Shown here piece by piece: positions 34,628 to 45,700 of a stretch of 64,000 bases of DNA. The stretch comes from Megalobrama amblycephala (lineage: Eukaryota; Chordata; Actinopteri; Cypriniformes; Xenocyprididae), in assembly GCF_018812025.1 (NCBI RefSeq), contig NC_063063.1, forward strand, positions 7,286,442-7,350,441. Reading direction: 5' to 3'. Made by a program: the position numbers and the translations under genes. Position 1 is the stretch's first letter, and every line of letters begins with the position of its first letter. Under the pieces are notes generated by a model. The model searched no databases. It saw only the letters and a list, made by a program, of their open reading frames with translations, and was not told the origin of the DNA.

Positions 34628-37600
34628 CTTAATAAATGAAAAATAATAGAAAATAAAAATATTATATAATACAATATACATTTATATGATATATAAAATA
34701 ATATATTTAGTAAGTAATGCAGACTAGACATATTGCATGGCTCCAGTGACAATTCTTCCAGCATCCCTTCATCAACCCGTCTGCACCTTTTAATTTATTC
34801 CTAATTCGTTTCAGAAGTCCAGGGGGTATTTCCCTCCATCATAGACAACAAACCAAGCCTTTGGTGTGCTTAAGTGACAGCAGCATGAACATGAACATGT
34901 GCTTCCCCTTGTGAAAAGGAAGTACACTTTAACATACTTTTAAAAAGAGTACTCAATATGTAAATAGTACATTGTGAAAGAAAATATGCAAAGTGAATAT
35001 TTTTTCTGGACACTTAATTGCATGTTATTTACAATTAAATTGAAACTGTATTTTAGATTACATTTATATTAATTTAAGTAGTTGAAGATCAGAGCGCTTT
35101 TTTAACCCACTTGAGTAGGAAGTAAGTACATCTTTATACATAATTTCATAATTCTGTTGTCTTTTAAATCTGGTTAAAGTGTAAAATTTGCTGTTTCTAT
35201 TGGAACTTGTATGTCATGTTAGTCAACACATCAAAATAAGTGTACTTGAAGTGTGATGAAAGACTTAAAATAATTGAAAATGTACCTTAAAGTAAATGTT
35301 TGATTTGAAATTATTACTAATACGCCTTTCTAAAGTAAACTTAAGTGTGTTAAGAAAAAAGCAATGAAACTCTCTTTAACTCTTTATGGTACGGTGTTGC
35401 CATATCGTTAGCCTCATAGCATAATTGCCTAAGTCATTCATTTTCAAATGATACTTAGGCAATTATGCTATGAGGCTAACGATATGGCAACTATTAATTT
35501 CTACTCATTTCTTTGTTATTCAGAAAAAATACAATATATTGCACTATGGAAGATTAAAAGGGCAGGCCTTAAGGTAGCTAATGATGTGCTGTTATGTCTC
35601 TTCAAAACTCTCTGTAGTACAATTAAAGGTGCAATATGTAATATTTTAGAGGTCGCTAGAGGCCTATTCAATACAATAGCGTAGCTTGATGATGCCAAGG
35701 TTGAGTGTGGAATCTTGGGACATGTGGTCTTCACCTCAACGGACGGTGGAAAAGAATAGGGATAGGACTCAGGAAGAAATCATGTTCATGGATGCGATTA
35801 TTAACATTACTGTAGTATGAAGCAGAGCAGGACCGAGTGTTGTGGGAGCTGAACGAGGCCGCTGGAGCGATTGTGCAACACACGCCTCACGAGCAGCAGA
35901 ACTTTTATTATGCCGCAGTCGTTCACTTAAGTTCACTTGTTTTTCACGAGGGTCAATGGAGCAAGAACATCTGAGCATCTGAACAAAGAGTTCATATGAT
36001 CCTATAAATTCAATTTTGGATGTCAGGTTTTCAGTGTGGTCTCAGACTTTTGAACCCCACTGTAAACATTGGATACTTGTGCTTTGGGATAAATACTTTG
36101 ATGTTTATGATTGACTGGGTGTGTAATTAAAAGTTAAGTAGGGCTACATGAGAAATCTGGCTTCACATTTCATGTAGTCCTTTGTGAAATGAGGTTAACA
36201 ATGGAGAGTTTGAGCACAAAACTACTTCCCAGTCATTCCCAGCTTGGTGAAATACAGTAGAAAATAGAAGCGATTCACATGACAGATGCAGTCACATCAG
36301 TTTAGATCCCCTTCTGTTGTGATTGAAGCTACATGAACGTTCATCTAATCCTTTCAGAGTTAACCAGGAGAAATACTCTAGAGCCGGGGTGTCCAATCCT
36401 GCTCCTGGAGGGAGCCGTCCTGCAAAGTTTAGCTCCAACCCAATTTAAACACCTGAACCAGCTAATCAAGCTCTTACTAGGCATACTCGAAACTTCCTGG
36501 TAGGAGTGTTGAGGCAAGCTGGAGCTAAACTCTGCAGGACCGAGTGTGGACACCTCTGCTAGAAGCAGGTAATGAGCTGTCATTGATGGTCTGTCCTGTC
36601 GTTAGTTCTAAATGTTAACAAACACATGATGAAACAATGGAATAGGTTATATCGTCTCTTTCAGGCCCATCAACAATGCAGGAAAGCAGACCGCTTGCTG
36701 GCTGCTGGGAAGTTTGAAGATGCCATCTCCTGCCACAGGAAAGCTGCAGGTTGGTTTCTGTTTTAAACTCTATTCGGATGGTTATTATTTCTTATGGGGA
36801 CGTCTATAAAAATGCATTTGCATGGCACCTTAATGAAAAAAAACTCATGCTTTCAGATGGCAAATTATTCACAGTGGTAAACAAAATGTCTGTTATTCAT
36901 ATTAATTTAATAATAGGAAAATAATATTGTATTATTAATTATTTAAAGTGACACAATAAAATTTAAATTGTTTTCTCTCTTACATTTTGTTTCTCAAAAT
37001 GATCAATGTAATTTTTAAAAATGTGGAAATTAGCAGTAATAAGTTATTTTTTACATAACTACATTACATACATATTTTTTAGCACATACAGCACTTTCGA
37101 CTATTAAAATTATTAGTTGTGCAAGTTTACATAAATGTAGATAAATATTTTTTAAAAATGATTGCGTACTATATTAATGGCCAGTTTGAAAATGTGACTT
37201 TAGGGCTGCAACAATTAATCGCGATTAATCGTTTGCAAAATAAAAGTCTGTGTTTACGTAATATATGTGTGTGTTCTGTGTATAATAATTATGTATATAT
37301 AAATACACACACATACAGGTATAAAGTTTAGAAATATATGCATGTATTATAAATATATATATTTTATATTACATATAAACATAAATATTTTATATATAAA
37401 TATAACATTTTTCTTAAATATATACATGAATGTGTGTGTATTTATATATACATAATTATTATACACAGAGCACACACATATATATTACGTAAACACAGAC
37501 TTTTATTTTGCAAAAGATTAATCGCGATTAATCGATGCAGCCCTATGTGACTTTGCTTTTCTTTTCCTTCTTAATTCGCTGTAGTGGAGTGGTGATGTAA

Positions 37601-39533
37601 TATTATTCTTGAAAACAGTTTCCAGCATTCCAGTAATAAAAGTCCCCATATTTCAAATGTGTACAAACAAGAGTTATCGTACGGTGCTTGGTAGTGGTGA
37701 AAAAGGATTTGCAAAATGCCTTTTGGATTGATCCCTTCTTGTAAACTTACAGATGTGAATTTGGACAGTAATTAAATTACTATACGACTTTCGGTGTTTG
37801 TGAGAAAGCAGTAATTTTTCGTGTGGTGGGAGAAAAACACAAACTTTCTGGATTTGGACGGCAATAAAATCATAGACTAGCCCATGTAAATGCTGAAATT
37901 TTATGATGTCCCCAAGAGAAACAATAACTTGTCTGAATACAAATAGGGCTTCAGTCTCCTTAGGTTTGTCTCACAAATTCTTGTAATGAAAATTCTTGTA
38001 TAATCTACGACTAGCACTGGGCTCAACCTGTGATTGAGAAACCAGCCCTGGAAGCTTTCGCTTAAAGGGTTAGTTCACCCAAAAATGAAAATCCTGTCAT
38101 CATTTACTCACCCTCATGTCGTTCCAAAACCTGTAAGACTTTCGTTCATCTTTGGAACACAAATGATTTTTGATGAAATCTGAGAGATTTCTGTCCCTCC
38201 ATGGACAGCTACGCAACTACCACTTTGATGCTTCAAAAAGTTCATAAAGAGATCGTAAAACTAATCCATATGAATTGAGTGGTTTAGTTCAAATTTTCTG
38301 AAGAGACTCGATAGATTTATATGATGAACAGATTGAATTTAGGCTTTTATTCACATATAAACATATTGATCAGCGTACATAAACAGAAGCTCAACCGAAC
38401 CTGCTTGATGCGCGGAGATCAAATTTCTTGTGGAAGCTCAAACCTGCTGCGTAACACAAGAATGATCCTCATCGGTTCTCACACTTAAAGCAAACATGCT
38501 TGAGCTTCCATTTATCACAACTGAAGTGTGAGTTGATGAATGTTTATATGTGAATAAAAGCCTAAATTAAATCTGTTCATCATATAAAGTGATCGTGTCT
38601 CTTCAGAAAATTGGGAATAAACCGCTCAATTCATATGGATTAGTTTTACAATCTCTTTATGAACTTTTTGAAGCATCAAAGTATCAGCTGCTTAGCTGTC
38701 AATGGAGGGACAGAAAGCTCTCAGATTTCATCAAAAAGATCTTTTTGGGTGAACTAACCCTTTAAATAACCTGTCTTTTCTCCACAGAACTTCTCAAGGA
38801 GGCCATGAAGCTCACTGAGTGTGAACAGGTACGCCTGGTATTTTATTTTTTTAATTATTTTGCGGTGTGCATCAGTTCTTGAGATGTTAAGATATTTCTC
38901 TCCTACGTAGGCTCGGTTGTCCCTGGAGCTTCAGAGGGAAAGTCACATCAAGCAGCAGAGGCTGATCGAGGAGCGATGGAAGCGAGCTAAGCGAGAGACA
39001 AGCCCAGAACGCTCCAGCACGCCCCCGCCTCAGACCAGACGCCACGCCGCTACCTACAGCCTGCCGGAACGGCCGCAGACATCTCCCAACCCTCCGAACG
39101 CGAGTACGACACCTGGCTGTACCTCCTGAAGAACAAAGGCACCGTCCCAGAGCCCTGCACAGGCAGTAAGGCCCAGAAAGACGACAAAACCCGGCTGGAA
39201 GAGCAGCAGACCACCATCGATGACCTGCGCAAACTCGTGGACCGCCTGGTGTCTGATAACGAGCGGCTGAAACAGGAGAACGAGCGGTTGCGGGCGGAGA
39301 ACGTGCGGCTGAAGAAGGAGCACTACGCCGACGCTGACTTCGTGGAGAAGTCGGAGCTATGGGTGCTTCCACAGCCGGCCGAGGAGCGCAAGGCGAAGGA
39401 CATTCCCATCCCACAGCTCCCTCCGCTGGAGATGCCCACTCAGGAGATCCCTCTGGAAGACCTGCCCGGTCTGGAACTTCCTGAGGACATCCAGCAGGAA
39501 CTGCAGGAGCTGCTGGACGGCGAGAAGCTGTGA
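34036..39533 (+). CDS. nrbf2: Nuclear receptor-binding factor 2, four exons, frame broken in exon 4
   Basis: NRBF2 is a subunit of the autophagy-specific class III PI3-kinase complex I (with ATG14, BECN1, VPS15 and VPS34) and was first described as a nuclear-receptor binder. Coding exons are 34036-34065, 36665-36749, 38788-38828 and 38911-39533, all with GT/AG borders and consistent phases. The N-terminus MEVLDSPLNLAHQQCRKADR is the start of the MIT domain, and ERLKQENERLRAENVRLKKE is the coiled coil. The C-terminus has LPPLEMP and an LXXLL motif (LQELL). The exon sum is 779 nt; one more base would give 260 codons, against 287 residues in human. As written, the frame stops at 39127-39129 after about 124 residues. 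Identification is strong; the break is probably a sequence error. The gene is convergent with jmjd1c, as in other vertebrates. Confidence 0.93.
34560..34625. repeat. (GT)n(TA)n microsatellite
   Basis: A short GT run passes into about 30 TA dinucleotides in nrbf2 intron 1. Confidence 0.95.
35396..35491. other. Perfect 39-bp hairpin with 18-nt loop
   Basis: The left arm 35396-35434 (begins GTTGCCATATCGTTAGCC) is the exact reverse complement of 35453-35491, separated by 18 nt. Pairing stops abruptly at both outer ends. It is either a minimal foldback element, a DNA replication template-switch product or a small-RNA-like hairpin. There is no evidence for transcription beyond its location in an intron. 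Confidence 0.9.
35623..36055 (+). mobile_element. Truncated TTAA element (AGGTGCAATATGTA end)
   Basis: It begins TTAAAGGTGCAATATGTA, the same left end as the complete copy at 44144-44403, followed by GTCGCTAGAGGCC. No matching right end is found, so the right limit is approximate. Confidence 0.5.
36381..36562. repeat. GGGTGTCCAA...TGGACACC dispersed repeat
   Basis: GGGGTGTCCAATCCTGCTCC at the left and CGAGTGTGGACACCTCTGC at the right, with inner TGCAAAGTTTAGCTCCAACC and GGAGCTAAACTCTGCAGGAC forming an inverted pair. It is a widespread fish repeat type lying 100 bp before nrbf2 exon 2. Confidence 0.75.
36665..36749 (+). CDS. nrbf2: nrbf2 coding exon 2
   Basis: An 85-nt exon between CTTTCAG and GTTGGT. 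It encodes AHQQCRKADRLLAAGKFEDA and ISCHRKAA, the heart of the MIT domain, plus one base of a split codon. Confidence 0.93.
37201..37545. mobile_element. hAT-type MITE with intact 8-bp target duplication
   Basis: The ends TAGGGCTGCA and TGCAGCCCTA are inverted, and the palindrome GATTAATCGCGATTAATC occurs near both ends. The flanks TGTGACTT (37193-37200) and TGTGACTT (37546-37553) are a perfect 8-bp duplication, the hAT signature. Confidence 0.93.
38062..38765. mobile_element. Angel-like MITE adjoining nrbf2 exon 3
   Basis: The left end TTAAAGGGTTAGTTCACCC and the right end GGGTGAACTAACCCTTTAA are perfect inverted repeats flanked by TTAA. The interior carries long inverted arms (ACGAGTCTCTTCAG-like words around 38300 and 38595). 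The right end contains CTAAC at 38754-38758, a good branch-point match 30 nt before the exon 3 acceptor. Confidence 0.88.
38788..38828 (+). CDS. nrbf2: nrbf2 coding exon 3
   Basis: A 41-nt exon with acceptor TCTCCACAG and donor GTACGC. It encodes ELLKEAMKLTECEQ after completing the split glutamate codon. Confidence 0.92.
38911..39533 (+). CDS. nrbf2: nrbf2 coding exon 4 with frame break
   Basis: The first frame gives ARLSLELQRESHIKQQRLIE and continues past SPERSSTPPPQTRR to a stop at 39127. From 39102 the family-like sequence EYDTWLYLLKNKGTVPEPC continues in another frame to the stop at 39531-39533. The change corresponds to one missing base between about 38990 and 39101. Both parts match NRBF2, so this is one broken exon, not two genes. 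Confidence 0.9.
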
Positions 39534-39889
39534 CCGCTCGCGCTCAAAACACGCACCAAAGGGAGACTTCGATCGCCATCGAGTGCCAGCGAACGCGCGG
39601 CGCTTCGGTGGCGTAAATGATGGTTCACGCAGCCGTCAGTAGGTTTGGTTCACAACTTTTCTCAGTGGCGCCCGTAGCGATTGGCTATACGAAGAAAGAA
39701 AACAACTCTTTTTGAAGTACGTGTGCCTTTTTGAACATTTCTAACGCGTTTTTTTGTTACGACGTACGAGTGAGAAGGGATATTGGAGACAAACAGATTC
39801 TGTCGGACATTGTTATCAGACTTTTTATCAGCAAAATCCCACTTTGAATTGAACTATTTCCTACACAGACACTGTGAACTACATCCATA

Positions 39890-39925
<36 letters not shown>

Positions 39926-40656
39926 GTTTTGTGCAGTACCTGTCGATTAGCACATCGATGTTGGTGTTCATGCAGTTTCAGTCTATCAACAGCGCAGATT
40001 TAGGGCATAGAGGAAGCCAAGAGGCATCAATGCAATTAGTTATGCATTCTGTTTCCGCACACAGATAACCAGCTTGCAGCACTTGTTTTGCCTTATTGCA
40101 GAAGTCCTGTAGACTAGTACGAAGTCATGATGTCATCTCTGCCAGATCGCCACCCTGGACGATTTGTAGCAACACCGAAAACAGCCGTGCTAATAACCTT
40201 GGATTATTTCTATAGAGTAAGGGACTTTTGGGACTGAAACTATTGCATTCAGAACTATAAGCAATAATCATGTCGAGTGCTACAGTATCACTTCTTTGTT
40301 TGTCATCTCTACTATTTCCTGCTCAGCTGTGTCATTCTTCAGACCCAATGCCAACAGCATAGGAATGGCGTTGTCCACATCAGGACCTGTGTGAACTCTG
40401 GATGAACTGAGGATGTTGTCTTTAGTTCTTTTGAAGCTTCATTTTGTATTGTACTCATCAATCAAGGATCGTCTGGATCACGATGCTAATATTTTCAGGT
40501 AACTGATTGCACAATCATACATTGTCTAACAATAAACCAGGTTCACTCCTCACACTAATCAAAAGCGTACCAACATGTGCCAGACGCGCCTGGGAAGAGA
40601 TGAATTTATGGCTCGTATTTGTGTCATGAAGAGGGAACCAAATCCACATTTTGCTC

Positions 40657-40688
<32 letters not shown>

Positions 40689-40940
40689 TTTTTAAATTCA
40701 ATGTTTAATTACTGGTTTACCACAGTAATCAGGGTGCATCAGATTGTTTTGTTATTTTGCATTTTGTTTTATGATGTAAAAATCAATGAAAATCATATGA
40801 CGAAAGTGTTTTGATGCATGAATGGCTGTTTTACAGTAGCTGTACGTACATGATTAAGATATTGAAAACAAGAATTTATGTATAATTCTTTTGTGAGTTT
40901 ACTTGTTCTGACAAGCATTAAAGATTTTAACAAGTGGAAG
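39534..40940 (+). other. nrbf2: nrbf2 3' untranslated region
   Basis: The sequence is continuous after the stop codon and largely unique. Poly(A) signals are AATAAA at 40531-40536 and ATTAAA at 40917-40922, giving two possible ends near 40555 and 40940. It contains a (GT)n run (39889-39922) and an (ATT)n run (40660-40688). The end is inferred from signals only. Confidence 0.6.
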
Positions 40941-41879
<939 letters not shown>

Positions 41880-41880
<1 letters not shown>

Positions 41881-42690
41881 TATTTGATAAATCCATTTTA
41901 ATGGAAAATGTAAAACCCCTTTGAACTTCAATGTACAAAGCATGTAACACTTGCACTTTAAAATTTTAAATTGAAGCAAGCCATGTTTAAAAAAATACAT
42001 CAGTGAATGTATATATATGTATATATTTACACAGCATAGTACGATTTCCTTTTTCCATCGAACTTCAAAAGTTCACCATAGTAAATCTGAACATAAAAAG
42101 CAGAAATGAGAGTTTTCTTAAATAAATTACAACTTTTTTTTTTTGTAAATGTCTCCATTTTACAGTGAATACTTCTTAATAAAATGCTGAAGTGTGTTAT
42201 TCATTAAGTCTTTCTTTACATAATAGAACTTTACAATGTTTACAATTGTTTGGCAGTTCTTTTTCTCAAAAGATATGGCATGAGGACATGAGACAGCGGA
42301 TCTCTCTCACAGTAACTCCAAGTCTCCAAAGTAGTGAGCGGCATCAGAAATCCATTAGCAAACTGTACAAGTCACATTTACATTTGATCGAGAACAGAGC
42401 AGAACTCCTGAAAATAAATATGATTCTCCACTGAAACTATACAGTAGGAAAGAACAAAAGGGGAACGAAAGCAAACAGACAAACAAACAAACACTAGTTG
42501 GGACAGCGGCACTGTCAGATTATCTTCAGATGTGTGGCGTTTCGATCACAGTCATCCTGATGGGCTATACTGCTATGGTGTCAGTAACAAATAAATACAG
42601 TTTCCTGGTGTTTTTTTTTTCTCTGCTTGGCACTGGAGGTTCGCGGTGTGAGCGTTAGTGTGCATATTTGGGGGAACGTGTCGACGGGTG
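41880..42690 (-). other. jmjd1c: jmjd1c 3' untranslated region
   Basis: Unique sequence downstream of the jmjd1c stop codon. On the minus strand ATTAAA occurs at 41902-41897, and no AATAAA is found between there and the stop codon, so the mRNA may end near 41880. The boundary is inferred. Confidence 0.45.
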
Positions 42691-42786
42691 TCATGAGTTC
42701 GTCTCCTCTTCCTCCTCCTCCTCTGCGCAGCACCTCTTTAATGTTCCCACGGCATCCTTCACGCAGTGGTAAAAGATGTTCTTGAC
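42691..42786 (-). CDS. jmjd1c: jmjd1c last coding exon
   Basis: Encodes [20 protein letters not shown], then a run of glutamates and TNS before TGA (complement at 42691-42693). The acceptor is CTCTCAG. The glutamate run is encoded by a GAG/GAA repeat. The 1C orthologue in human also ends in an acidic tail. Confidence 0.92.
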   Translation of the reverse strand, partial: VKNIFYHCVKDAVGTLKRCCAEEEEEEETNS

Positions 42787-45700
42787 CTGAGAGAAATGGC
42801 AGGCTGTTAGAATGACGGGAACAGACTCTGACTCGCGTGGTTAAAAAAGACAGATGCCATGGAGACTGATGAATGCTCATCTGGCACTTGGTGAAGAACA
42901 GACTGACAAACATTCATCGCATCCACATCAGGACCACAAAAAACTACAAAAAACTTACACATGAGAACCACAAAAAACTGAACCACCACACACGGTTTAC
43001 AATATATTTACAGGGTGTCTGCAGAGATTTTAAAATAAAACTTTAAAGGCCCGTTTACACCAAGGAAGATAACTATAAAGATAAAGATATAGTTCTAAAA
43101 ATTGTTCTCAATATTTAAGAATAGCAGAGTTCACACCACAACTGTAATGATAACTGTAAACGGTATCTTTGGAATCACTTTCAGAACCATTTTTTCCAGT
43201 TGATGAATGATTAAAAACATTGACAGCCAATCAGAATCCATCCTCCTGTAATGAGCTTGAGTATTTAATGTGACAGACAAGCACTTAGAATAAACAGAAC
43301 AATATTGTCCGCTGGTGTGGACGATAATATAGTTATCATCATAGTTATCGTTCTTGGCGTGAACAGGCCTTAAGACCTGCAAAAATGTAATGAATACAGT
43401 ATGTTCATACAAAACAAACCCATACAATGTTAAAGGTCCCGTTTTTCGTGGTTTTTTGAAGCTTTGATTGTGTTTATAGTGTGCAATATAACATGTGTTC
43501 ATGTTTCGCGTGTAAAAAAACACAGTAATTTTCACATAATTTACTTATCTGTATACCGCTGTTTCCACTGTCATAAAAACGGGCTGATGACTTCCTTGTT
43601 CTATGAAGTCCCTCCTTCAGAAATACGTAACGAGTTCTGATTGTGCCAGCGGTTCCTGTGTTGTGATTCGACAGCGGCTTAGCGCACCTTGCCCGGAAAG
43701 GTCACGCCTCTTACCATAACGTGGAGATGCACGCGCTCAGTGTTATTGTAAACATGTCTTTAATTTTACCCTATCAATTTGAGCCGGAATCAGACCCGGT
43801 GATTGGACTGCGGGATGAAAATAACAGCGTTTCGACGACATGGCGACAAACACACTCTACAAACGCAACTCTTGTGTATTCCTGTGGGCGGAGGTTAGTC
43901 AAAAAACTGTTTTAGTGACGTCATTAAAGAAGGAAGTAGAGGGATGTAGTCCAAACTGGCCGTTCGATGTAGGCGACTTCTGTTAAATAAAATATCTCGC
44001 TTGGCATTGAACTTTGAGCTTTAAAATTTTACAGATTTTATTTATACTCTAACAACAACATTACACACTAACTAAAGTTTGAAACATGGGGATCACAAAG
44101 AACGGGACCTTTAAAATAAATCATTTATCTCAGATGCTTTTATTTAAAGGTGCAATGTGTACATTCTAGTGGCTTCTAGTGGTGAGATTGCGAACTGCAA
44201 CTAACGGCGCCCACCCCTTGCACCCTTCCCTTTTGGAGAATGGGGGGCCCCAGTGGTGTATGTAGATAGAAATGGCTCATTCTAAGGTAATAAGAACAGA
44301 ACGGTTCATTATGTAAGGTCTTTATGCACCGCTGAAAACATAGTCATGTATATTATATTGCATTTCTGTCAAAAGATCCAAATTTTACACACTGCACCTT
44401 TAAACAGGGTGAGTTTAAAATACTCATATGTATTGAAATTGGTTTATGTACAAGTCAATGCATACAAATTAGAGGTCGACATTTTGCTGATACAATTAAT
44501 GTGTTTAAAGAAAGGTAATAAAAGGTTATTGTGACGATACTAGAAAATCTATATACTGGATGTGTTAAGTTGTTAGTCTTTTCTTCCTGTGGGGGGACGG
44601 CCCAGAGCAGTATTTTGTATAACGAAAATACCAATAATAACCAGATTTTAGCCCAGTTTTACAGACAAGGCTTAAGCTAGTCCCAGACTAAAATGCATGT
44701 TTGAGCTGTTTGGACTGAAAGCAACTTTCACTGACTATAAATTTGTCAGTGACATTATTTTGTCTTAAGATGCACATCATCATTTTTTTTTTTTCTTAGG
44801 CACGTTTTTAAAAGCTACTATGTCCTAATTGAACTAAAGCCTAATCCTGGCTTAATCTAAGCCCTGTCTGTGAAACTGGGCCTTTATGCATAATGCTGGA
44901 ATTTTTAATTATAAACAAGCCCAAAATACACTTGGACTCTTAATTTGAAATGTCTATATGATACCAGCTATTCCTGGTTTTTTTCGCCCCCCAAATGTAA
45001 GACCTCACATTTCAATAAATGCTGACATGTGATCTTTCCAGTGTGTTTGAACTCTACCTGTAGCTTATCTTCATAGTTGATTTCCTCTTTGGAGGATCTG
45101 AGTTCTTGGGTTAAGTGGAACGAATGCACCACATGCTCCGGAGAGACAAAGTCGTTGATCACCTGGACGCAGCTGTGAAGGTTCTGCACCTGTACGGAAG
45201 AGACGCGCACAAACGTGAGTATGCACTGATGTGACGTACATCAATAAAGATGCTAGCACTCTGGAACTTCAGCTAGTACAGAAAGATTTTTTCATCATAC
45301 ATGCTCACCATCCATAAAGAACATGCAATGTGAAATTGTAAATAAACAAATAAAATGTAAAAAGCCTACTGTATCACCTTTAATGCACAAATTTCACCAT
45401 TAAATTATGAACATGATCAAAATTGCTGAAAAACCTGTTGTACAAAATCTACTACATCTTCTGTTTTCTGATTGATAGTTTACACTTTTTTTTAACAAGT
45501 CAAAGGCCTTTTATTATAATTCTAAAACTGTTCTCCTTCAGCTCATGGTACGTGTGTCTTTTTGTTGTGAAATCTTTACTCATTTTTATAAAGTAAACAT
45601 AAGAATAACTTTTATATTGTTCATAATATTTTAAGATGAACAATTACCTGAAGTGAAGCAACTTAGTACGGAAGAGGATTAGGGCCAAGCAATAATAAAA

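Larger units (their letters stand above)
34066..36664 (+). other. nrbf2: nrbf2 intron 1
   Basis: A 2.6-kb intron holding a GT/TA microsatellite (34560-34625), a perfect 39-bp hairpin (35396-35491), a truncated TTAA element (35623 onwards) and a GGGTGTCCAA repeat (36381-36562). The stretch 34626-35395 is AT-rich with nothing recognised. Confidence 0.85.
36750..38787 (+). other. nrbf2: nrbf2 intron 2
   Basis: AT-rich to 37192, then a hAT-type MITE (37201-37545), unremarkable sequence (37554-38061) and an Angel-like MITE (38062-38765) ending 22 bp before exon 3. Confidence 0.85.
42787..45057 (-). other. jmjd1c: jmjd1c intron with three adjacent TTAA elements
   Basis: Holds elements at 43043-43373, 43430-44114, 44144-44403 and 44651-44883. 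The remaining short stretches show nothing recognisable. Confidence 0.85.

Noticed and set aside
38887..39414. 175-codon minus-strand open frame opposite nrbf2 exon 4
   Set aside because: It is the antisense shadow of a GC-rich coding exon and has no recognisable domain.
39237..39533. A separate small gene starting at the in-frame ATG at 39237
   Set aside because: The sequence is the conserved C-terminal coiled coil of nrbf2 and the same frame stays NRBF2-like upstream of this ATG, to 39102 (EYDTWLYLL).
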